From contig NZ_KZ819025.1 of NCBI RefSeq assembly GCF_003115845.1, positions 124,001 to 188,000 of the forward strand: DNA of 64,000 nucleotides, written 5' to 3'. Position 1 is the first letter of the stretch, and every line of letters starts with the position of its first letter. Both the position numbers and the translations under genes were made by a program. The DNA is from Brenneria roseae subsp. roseae. Its GTDB lineage: Bacteria > Pseudomonadota > Gammaproteobacteria > Enterobacterales > Enterobacteriaceae. Below the pieces are notes generated by a model. It was not told where the DNA came from, ran no database searches, and saw nothing but the letters and a program-made list of their open reading frames with translations. Below are positions 57,989-64,000 of the stretch, one piece after another.

Positions 57989-58423
57989 TTATTTCTCGGA
58001 GACGGGTTCCATTTGCCTGGTTATCCACCTTTTCAGCTCGGATGCCGTGTCAATAAAGGTGCCCACCAGGTTATAGGTTTCTGCTTGATCCAACTCGGCC
58101 AGCGCCTGGCGACATGAAAGTACAACCTGCATCTTATTGATATCAAAACCGATATTGAAAACCGGATGCCTGGTGTTCCACAGGTTCATGGATAGCAGCG
58201 ATAGCAGAATAGGCGGAGGTATCGTAACGCCATCTGCCAATGTGACTACCGCGCTCATGATATTCAGGTAACCTTGCTGGTTGCCTAACAGAATGACCTG
58301 AAGTCCATTTTCCAACGTCATGATATAGACGTTGTGTCCATTTTCTTCCGCTTTGGCCGTATCAATTTGGTACTGCTTCATCAGTTTGGATATGACGATA
58401 TGAAAACCGCGCATACTGCTCAT
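57989..58423 (-). CDS. CesT-like type III secretion chaperone
   Basis: This 144-residue soluble protein has alternating helices and strands fitting the Tir-chaperone fold: helix 1 (about 5-22), strands around VYIMTLENGLQVILLGNQQ and YLNIMSAVVTL, hydrophobic IPPPILLSLLSMNLWNTRHP for dimer contacts, then NIGFDINKMQVVLSCRQALA and a C-terminal helix. The lines NLWNTRHPVFNIGFD and a final helix with WITRQME are typical of CesT-class proteins. It lies directly between the HrpL box and the effector gene, the standard place of a dedicated chaperone. ATG 58423 follows AGAGGGGA. The call rests on context plus general fold pattern. Confidence 0.6.
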   Translation of the reverse strand: MSSMRGFHIVISKLMKQYQIDTAKAEENGHNVYIMTLENGLQVILLGNQQGYLNIMSAVVTLADGVTIPPPILLSLLSMNLWNTRHPVFNIGFDINKMQVVLSCRQALAELDQAETYNLVGTFIDTASELKRWITRQMEPVSEK

Positions 58424-58446
58424 GCTATTCCCCTCTTTTGATACCC

Positions 58447-58474
58447 TGAGTGGTGCGGCAGTCTGTCTGGTTCC
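58447..58474 (-). promoter_or_regulatory. HrpL-dependent promoter (hrp box)
   Basis: On the minus strand GGAACC, 15 bases, then CCACTCA matches the hrp box GGAACC-N15/16-CCACNNA exactly. It lies 23 bp ahead of the chaperone start. This places the chaperone and effector under the alternative sigma factor HrpL, which drives type III secretion genes in plant pathogens. Confidence 0.85.
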
Positions 58475-58501
58475 GTTTAGAAATGAGAAAAATCAGCAAG
58501 A

Positions 58502-58535
58502 CGCGGAATAACGCTCTCGCATGCGTTATTCCGCG
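58502..58535 (-). terminator. Hairpin downstream of dxs
   Basis: Perfect 13-base arms (CGCGGAATAACGC and its complement) with an eight-base loop lie 15 bp beyond the dxs stop. The T-run is short, but it would separate dxs transcription from the effector islet. Confidence 0.65.
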
Positions 58536-58549
58536 TTTGGTATGGTGGG

Positions 58550-60415
58550 TCAGGCCAGCCAGGCCGCGATGCGCCGCTCAATTCCCTGAGCGTCCAGATC
58601 GAGGTCTGCGCGAATTTCTTCCTGACCACCCTGCGGGATAAAGGTATCCGGCAGGCCAAGATTGAGTACGCTGACGGCAAGGCGTTTCGCCATCAGGAAC
58701 TCGTTGACGCCGCTGCCGGCACCGCCCATGATCGCGTTTTCCTCAAGTGTGACAAACGATTGATGAGAGGCGGCCAGTTCCAGAATCAATGCTTCATCCA
58801 GCGGTTTGACAAACCGCATATCCACGAGGGTAGCGTTCAGTTTGTCCGCCACTTTTTGCGCTTCCGGCAACAGCGTACCGAAGTTAAGGATGGCGAGATC
58901 TTCTCCCTGCCGACGAATAATACCTTTACCGATCGGCAATTCAGCCAGGGGGGTCAGTTCCGCACCCGTACCGTTACCGCGTGGATAACGCACGGCCGTC
59001 GGGCCTTTATGATAATGGTAGCCGGTATGCAGCATCTGACGGCATTCGTTTTCGTCGCTGGGCGTCATGATGATCATGTTCGGGATACAGCGTAAAAAGG
59101 AGAGGTCAAACGCGCCCTGGTGGGTTTGTCCATCCGCGCCGACAATACCGCCGCGATCGATGGCAAACATCACCGGTAAATTTTGAATGGCGACGTCATG
59201 GATGACCTGATCGTAGGCCCGCTGTAAGAAGGTGGAGTAAATAGCGACAACCGGGTTATAGCCTCCCACCGCCAGACCGGCGGCGAAAGTGACGGCGTGC
59301 TGCTCGGCTATCGCCACATCAAAGTATTGCTGTGGATAGTCTTTTGAGAACTGAACCATGCCTGAACCTTCGCGCATGGCGGGGGTAATGGCCATCAGTT
59401 TGCTGTCTTTGGCTGCGGTTTCCTGTAGCCACTGACCGAAAACCTTGGAGTAGGTAGGCAGCGCGCCGTCTTTGCTTTTCGGTAATGTTCCGCTGGCGGG
59501 ATCAAACCTGGGCACGGCATGCCAGCTAATCGGATCCTGCTCGGCCGGCGCGTAGCCTTTGCCTTTTTTGGTCATGATATGCAGCAATTGCGGACCTTTC
59601 AGGCTACGCATGTTTTTCAGCGTATGAGCCAGCGCCTGCACATCGTGACCGTCAACCGGACCGATATAATTAAAACCGAGCTCTTCAAACAGGGTTCCCG
59701 GCACCACCATGCCTTTCAGGTGTTCTTCGGTGCGTTTTACCAGTTCTTTGATCGGCGGCAGGCCGGATAACACTTTTTTACCGCCTTCGCGCAGGCTGGC
59801 GTAAAGTTTGCCGGACAGCAATTGCGCCAGGTGGTTATTCAACGCCCCGACGTTTTCCGAGATCGACATTTCATTGTCGTTCAGCACCACTAACAGGTCA
59901 GAACGGATATCGCCGGCATGATTCATTGCTTCAAAGGCCATGCCGGCGGTAATGGCGCCGTCGCCAATCACACACACGGTGCGGCGACCTTTCCCTTCAC
60001 GCTCTGCGGCGACAGCCATGCCTAATCCGGCGCTGATGGACGTCGATGAGTGACCGACGCTCAATACATCGTATTCGCTCTCATTGCGCCACGGGAAAGG
60101 GTGCAGGCCGCCTTTCTGGCGGATAGTGGAGATACGATCGCGGCGTCCGGTCAGGATTTTGTGCGGGTAGGCCTGATGTCCTACATCCCATACCAGATGA
60201 TCGAAAGGCGTGTTGTAGACGTAATGCAAGGCAACCGTGAGTTCAACCGTCCCTAATCCTGAGGCGAAATGACCGCTTGAACGGCTGACGCTGTCCAGCA
60301 GGTATTGACGAAGTTCATCACACAGCTTCGGCAGACTTTCTTTCGGCAGCAGGCGAAGTTCATCGGGGGTTTCCACTATCGCCAGTGTAGGGTATTTCGC
60401 TGTATCAAAACTCAT
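58550..60415 (-). CDS. dxs: 1-deoxy-D-xylulose-5-phosphate synthase
   Basis: The 621-residue thiamine-diphosphate enzyme condenses pyruvate and glyceraldehyde-3-phosphate, the first step of the MEP isoprenoid pathway. It shows [15 protein letters not shown], the cofactor motif [20 protein letters not shown]...NDNEMSIS, catalytic Glu in [15 protein letters not shown], and [17 protein letters not shown]. It is the last gene of xseB-ispA-dxs. E. coli Dxs has 620 residues. Confidence 0.97.
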   Translation of the reverse strand: MSFDTAKYPTLAIVETPDELRLLPKESLPKLCDELRQYLLDSVSRSSGHFASGLGTVELTVALHYVYNTPFDHLVWDVGHQAYPHKILTGRRDRISTIRQKGGLHPFPWRNESEYDVLSVGHSSTSISAGLGMAVAAEREGKGRRTVCVIGDGAITAGMAFEAMNHAGDIRSDLLVVLNDNEMSISENVGALNNHLAQLLSGKLYASLREGGKKVLSGLPPIKELVKRTEEHLKGMVVPGTLFEELGFNYIGPVDGHDVQALAHTLKNMRSLKGPQLLHIMTKKGKGYAPAEQDPISWHAVPRFDPASGTLPKSKDGALPTYSKVFGQWLQETAAKDSKLMAITPAMREGSGMVQFSKDYPQQYFDVAIAEQHAVTFAAGLAVGGYNPVVAIYSTFLQRAYDQVIHDVAIQNLPVMFAIDRGGIVGADGQTHQGAFDLSFLRCIPNMIIMTPSDENECRQMLHTGYHYHKGPTAVRYPRGNGTGAELTPLAELPIGKGIIRRQGEDLAILNFGTLLPEAQKVADKLNATLVDMRFVKPLDEALILELAASHQSFVTLEENAIMGGAGSGVNEFLMAKRLAVSVLNLGLPDTFIPQGGQEEIRADLDLDAQGIERRIAAWLA

Positions 60416-60540
60416 TAGAGACTCATTAAGAGGTTTTTATACCTTTATTTTTCAATTTGTTGCGGTGCCGGCTTTTCCAGAACGCCCGATTGTGTTCACC
60501 AAGCCTCAGAATATTCGCTTACTGACTGCCTGACCGCATG

Positions 60541-60559
60541 TCGAAATCTATTGGGTATA
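60541..60559. repeat. Solo repeat end between ispA and dxs
   Basis: TCGAAATCTATTGGGTATA here matches one end of the element at 55320-55402 and occurs almost identically at 18695-18713 and, in part, at 40082-40097. Confidence 0.6.
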
Positions 60560-60571
60560 GGTTGATATTTA

Positions 60572-61483
60572 TTACTTATCGCGCTCAACGATGAAATTCG
60601 CCAGCGCCTGTAATGGCGCAATATCCAGTGGTATCGGACTGGATGCCGCCAAATCATCCAGAGAAGTCAGTGACTCCTGATAGAGATCCCGTGCTTTTTC
60701 GCGTGCGCGCTCCAGTCCCAGCAAACCAGGGTAGGTGCTTTTGCCCAACTGTTGATCGGCCCCCTGATGTTTGCCAAGCGTGACCGTATCACCCACCACA
60801 TCCAAAATATCGTCCTGCACCTGAAATGCCAATCCAATCGCATTGGCGTAGCGATCGAGATACGGCAACGCGCGCCGGCCAGCGTCTCCCGCCGCCAGAG
60901 CGCCCAGTCTTACCGCCGCTCTGATCAATGCGCCAGTCTTGTGACGATGGATTTGCTCCAGTGCCGCCAAATCCACCTGATGGCCTTCTGCCGCCAGGTC
61001 CAGTGCCTGACCGCCGCACATGCCGGCAACCCCGCTGGCCTGCGCCAGTTCGGACAGCATCGTCAACCGATCGCGATCGGAAACCCGTGGCATGGGGGCG
61101 TCAGCCAAAATAGAAAACGCCAGCGTTTGCAACGCATCACCCGCCAGGATGGCGCTGGCTTCGCCAAATTTTATGTGACAGGTTGGCTGACCGCGGCGCA
61201 GATCGTCGTTGTCCATTGCCGGCAGGTCATCATGGATTAGCGAATAGGCGTGAATACATTCTACCGCCGCGGCGGGCGCATCCAGACTTTCCAGAGCGAC
61301 ACCAAACAGTTCACCAGTGGTATAGACCAGAAATGGCCGCAGCCGTTTGCCCCCTAACAATGCACCATAGCCCATGGCATTAACCAGTGGACTACTCTGA
61401 AAGGGAAGGGCGGCGATATAGTGGCTTAATGTACGGTTTGTACGCTGATAGTGAGCATTCAATTGCTCTGCGAAATCAACCAT
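60572..61483 (-). CDS. ispA: Farnesyl diphosphate synthase
   Basis: This 303-residue all-helical prenyltransferase adds isopentenyl units to make geranyl and farnesyl diphosphate. It carries the first Asp-rich motif LIHDDLPAMDNDDLRRG and the second FQVQDDILDVVGD. The gene starts 2 nt after the xseB stop, so translation is coupled. E. coli IspA has 299 residues. Confidence 0.97.
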   Translation of the reverse strand: MVDFAEQLNAHYQRTNRTLSHYIAALPFQSSPLVNAMGYGALLGGKRLRPFLVYTTGELFGVALESLDAPAAAVECIHAYSLIHDDLPAMDNDDLRRGQPTCHIKFGEASAILAGDALQTLAFSILADAPMPRVSDRDRLTMLSELAQASGVAGMCGGQALDLAAEGHQVDLAALEQIHRHKTGALIRAAVRLGALAAGDAGRRALPYLDRYANAIGLAFQVQDDILDVVGDTVTLGKHQGADQQLGKSTYPGLLGLERAREKARDLYQESLTSLDDLAASSPIPLDIAPLQALANFIVERDK

Positions 61484-61485
61484 AG

Positions 61486-61728
61486 CTATTCACTATCCGG
61501 GGTAAACGGCGACAGGGTTGCATCAGGCTCGTCACTCAGCAAGATCTGTACCCGCTGCTCTGCCTGCTGCAACTTTTGCTGTCCCTGACGTGCCAACTGT
61601 ATTCCGTGCTCAAACTCATTCAGCGCCTCTTCCAATGGCAACTCACCCGACTCCAGTCGGGTAACGATTTTTTCCAGCTCGTTCAGTGAGTTTTCAAAGC
61701 TGACTGGCAGCTCTGGTTTCTTGGGCAT
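61486..61728 (-). CDS. xseB: Exodeoxyribonuclease VII small subunit
   Basis: This 80-residue protein starts [20 protein letters not shown] at ATG 61728, which is the family start; a longer frame to 61767 lacks support. Conserved is [20 protein letters not shown]. It binds the large subunit XseA to form the single-strand nuclease. It is the first gene of the xseB-ispA-dxs operon and diverges from thiI. Confidence 0.95.
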   Translation of the reverse strand: MPKKPELPVSFENSLNELEKIVTRLESGELPLEEALNEFEHGIQLARQGQQKLQQAEQRVQILLSDEPDATLSPFTPDSE

Positions 61729-61977
61729 AGGTATTGAGTCCTGGTTTATACGCTGTTGCCATATCACAGCATAGCGTTATTTTGCGTTTAATCACCCACG
61801 GATGACCATACAATTATACGGTTAAAGCGCACAGTATATCTTCATATAATGATATACTCCGCGCCCTGGATGCTATTGGTAAAATCATCCTTGTGATGCT
61901 GATTTTACCGATAACGTGATTTTAGTGCTCAGGGGTAAATTTATTTACGCCTTTCTGATCAAGTAACGACAGCCACC

Positions 61978-63426
61978 ATGAAGTTTATCATTAAATTGTT
62001 CCCGGAAATCACCATCAAAAGCCAATCTGTGCGGTTGCGCTTTATCAAAATTCTAACCGGTAACATTCGCAACGTCTTAAAACACTATGATGAAACGCTG
62101 GCGGTTGTCCGTCACTGGGATCATATCGAAGTTCGGGCAAAAGAAGAAAGTCAGCGTGAAGCTATTCGTGATGCATTGACGCGCATTCCCGGTATCCACC
62201 ACATTCTTGATGTTGAAGATCGCGCCTATACCGATGTTCACGACATTTTTGAGCAGACGCTGGCGCTGTATCGCGAGCAACTGGTCGGAAAAACGTTCTG
62301 CGTGCGCGTAAAACGTCGCGGTAAGCATGAGTTTAGCTCTCAGGACGTTGAACGCTATGTCGGCGGCGGCCTTAATCAGCATATCGAAACGGCGCGGGTG
62401 AACCTCTCCTCGCCGCAGGTTACGGTTCATCTGGAAATCGATCAGGATCGTTTACTACTGATTAATGCCCGCTATGAGGGGATCGGCGGCTTTCCGATTG
62501 GGACACAGGAAGATGTGCTGTCGCTGATTTCGGGCGGTTTTGATTCGGGCGTTTCCAGTTATATGTTGATGCGCCGCGGCTGTCGCGTGCACTACTGTTT
62601 CTTTAATCTGGGCGGCGCCGCTCATGAAATCGGCGTGAAGCAGGTCGCACACTATTTGTGGCATCGTTATGGCAGTTCACACCGGGTGCGTTTTATCGCC
62701 ATTGATTTTGAGCCGGTAGTCGGTGAGATTCTGGAAAAAGTCGATGACGGTCAGATGGGCGTGGTACTTAAACGCATGATGGTCCGCGCCGCGTCGCAGA
62801 TGGCGGAACGCTATGGCGTACAGGCGCTGGTAACGGGAGAAGCGCTCGGGCAGGTTTCCAGCCAGACGCTTACCAACCTGCGTTTGATTGATAATGCGTC
62901 TGATACGTTGATTCTGCGTCCGCTGATTTCCCATGACAAAGAGCACATCATTAAGCAGGCGCGTGAGCTGGGTACGGAAGATTTCGCCAAAACGATGCCG
63001 GAATACTGTGGCGTGATTTCCAAGAGTCCAACGGTAAAAGCGGTGAAGTCGAAAATTGAAGAGGAAGAAAGCCACTTTGATTTCGCTATTCTGGATCGCG
63101 TCGTCAGCGAAGCTCGCAATATCGATATCCGTGAAATTGCCGAGCAAACCCGTCAGGAAGTCGTTGAAGTAGAAACGGTGGTGGCGTTTACGCCGACCGA
63201 TGTGCTACTGGATATTCGTGCGCCGGATGAACAGGAAGACAAACCGCTGTCGCTGACGGATATTCAGGTGAAGACGCTGCCTTTCTATAAGTTGAGTACG
63301 CAATTTGGCGATTTGGATCAGAGTAAAACCTATCTGCTTTATTGCGAACGTGGCGTGATGAGCCGTTTACAGGCGCTTTATCTGCGTGAGCAAGGATTCA
63401 GCAATGTGAAAGTGTATCGCCCTTAG
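61978..63426 (+). CDS. thiI: tRNA 4-thiouridine synthase / thiamine sulfur transferase
   Basis: The 482-residue protein has an N-terminal ferredoxin-like and THUMP RNA-binding part (about 1-165), a PP-loop ATPase ([14 protein letters not shown], about 183-196), and a C-terminal rhodanese domain with catalytic Cys in [13 protein letters not shown] (about 456). It makes 4-thiouridine at tRNA position 8 and passes sulfur to thiamine thiazole synthesis. E. coli ThiI has 482 residues too. Confidence 0.97.
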   Translation: MKFIIKLFPEITIKSQSVRLRFIKILTGNIRNVLKHYDETLAVVRHWDHIEVRAKEESQREAIRDALTRIPGIHHILDVEDRAYTDVHDIFEQTLALYREQLVGKTFCVRVKRRGKHEFSSQDVERYVGGGLNQHIETARVNLSSPQVTVHLEIDQDRLLLINARYEGIGGFPIGTQEDVLSLISGGFDSGVSSYMLMRRGCRVHYCFFNLGGAAHEIGVKQVAHYLWHRYGSSHRVRFIAIDFEPVVGEILEKVDDGQMGVVLKRMMVRAASQMAERYGVQALVTGEALGQVSSQTLTNLRLIDNASDTLILRPLISHDKEHIIKQARELGTEDFAKTMPEYCGVISKSPTVKAVKSKIEEEESHFDFAILDRVVSEARNIDIREIAEQTRQEVVEVETVVAFTPTDVLLDIRAPDEQEDKPLSLTDIQVKTLPFYKLSTQFGDLDQSKTYLLYCERGVMSRLQALYLREQGFSNVKVYRP

Positions 63427-63472
63427 TCACATTGGAATCGGCCCTGTCTCGGTGATCAGGGCGGTTACTTCT

Positions 63473-64000
63473 TTATGAACGATAAAGCTTCAGACATTTC
63501 ACCCGATTTTCATACGCCTCCAGCCGGTGTTTGAGCTGCTCTTTATTTTTTGATGCGACACAGTGTAGCAACACATTGAGAGCGCTGGCCAAACCGCCGG
63601 TTGATTCCAGAATCAACCCGGTTTTAGTCGTCATGGTCACGATGTAGGGCGTATTCATATATTTGGCAATGCCATACTCATCGGTAAACACCACCAGATC
63701 GGCGTTTTCTTTTATGCACTCATTGGCGAAAGAGACGCCAGCCTCGGCGTAAGGCGCAATGTCGATTAAAATCACACAGCAATGCTTTTCATAGCTATCA
63801 AGCCATTGACCCAGTACGCCGCTGTATAAATCCAGAAATTCAACGTCAGAGCGGACGAGTGATAGCCGATTGGAGAAATCCTCAGCCATCCCGCGAATGG
63901 TCTGAAAACCACAGATGAACACTTTCTCCGCGTTGCATACGCGCTCAACAATCTCCTGCCAGTGCTGGCTGCCAAGCTGTTCCCAGAATTTAACCAGTGC
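63473..64000 (-). CDS. RpiR/MurR-family regulator, C-terminal SIS part (cut by window edge)
   Basis: 176 codons are open to the window edge, with the stop at 63473. The visible part is a sugar-isomerase (SIS) domain: VFICGFQTIRGMAEDFSNRL, DIAPYAEAGVSFANECIKEN and LVVFTDEYGIAKYMNTPYIV are the core strands and phosphate-ester binding loops. The N-terminal helix-turn-helix would lie outside the window. The Ser/Gly sugar-phosphate loop is poor (GFQTIRG), so it may bind another ligand. In E. coli thiI is followed by yajL and panE, so this gene marks a departure from the backbone. Confidence 0.75.
   Translation of the reverse strand, partial: ALVKFWEQLGSQHWQEIVERVCNAEKVFICGFQTIRGMAEDFSNRLSLVRSDVEFLDLYSGVLGQWLDSYEKHCCVILIDIAPYAEAGVSFANECIKENADLVVFTDEYGIAKYMNTPYIVTMTTKTGLILESTGGLASALNVLLHCVASKNKEQLKHRLEAYENRVKCLKLYRS

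Overview
The window is chromosomal DNA of an enterobacterium, most likely a plant-associated member of the Pectobacteriaceae (Pectobacterium/Brenneria/Dickeya type). The right half follows the Escherichia coli order aroL-ppnP-rdgC-mak-sbcCD-phoBR-brnQ-proY and acpH-queA-tgt-yajC-secDF-yajI-nrdR-ribD-ribH-nusB-thiL-pgpA-dxs-ispA-xseB-thiI. A type III secretion effector/chaperone pair behind a near-perfect HrpL promoter sits in that backbone. Genus assignment is inference; no rRNA or tRNA gene was seen.

Layout. 1-321: 5' end of mutS (minus). 322-1722: an AT-rich accessory strip with a truncated, frameshifted integrase and two decayed tandem paralogues of a small membrane protein. 1723-11420: a nine-gene minus-strand operon for uptake and hydrolysis of short-chain amides or urea-like compounds (five-component ABC importer, FmdA-type amidase, AmiC sensor, AmiR antiterminator, tandem nitrilase), with a sigma70 promoter and a leader terminator that AmiR could control. 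11827-14313: grxB, yjdM, mltB. 14307-17277: a SiaABCD-like kinase/phosphatase/phosphoprotein/diguanylate cyclase module. 17362-22786: lipoprotein hydrolase and the hexuronate genes uxuR, uxuB, uxuA. 23052-27741: ansB, aroL, ppnP and a chemoreceptor with a sigma28-type promoter.

27825-39631: rdgC, mak, sbcC-sbcD, then phoB-phoR and a PstS-like protein. A structured terminator-like repeat (period about 73 bp) lies against the phoB Pho box, and related units form the coding sequence of the PstS-like signal peptide. A MetE-like methyltransferase follows behind tandem MetJ boxes. 40208-45946: brnQ, proY, a YbdG mechanosensitive channel, a 2-Cys peroxiredoxin and acpH. 46060-56945: queuosine (queA, tgt), Sec (yajC, secD, secF), yajI, nrdR, riboflavin (ribD, ribH), nusB, thiL, pgpA. 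57009-58474: HrpL box, CesT-like chaperone and an AvrPphE/HopX-like effector. 58550-63426: dxs-ispA-xseB (minus) divergent from thiI. 63473-64000: partial RpiR-type regulator.

The most unusual parts are the effector islet between pgpA and dxs, the amide operon with its own AmiC/AmiR pair and leader terminator, the nitrilase whose second half has lost catalytic residues, the soluble CBS-phosphatase version of SiaA, and the repeat family that has entered both regulatory and coding sequence.
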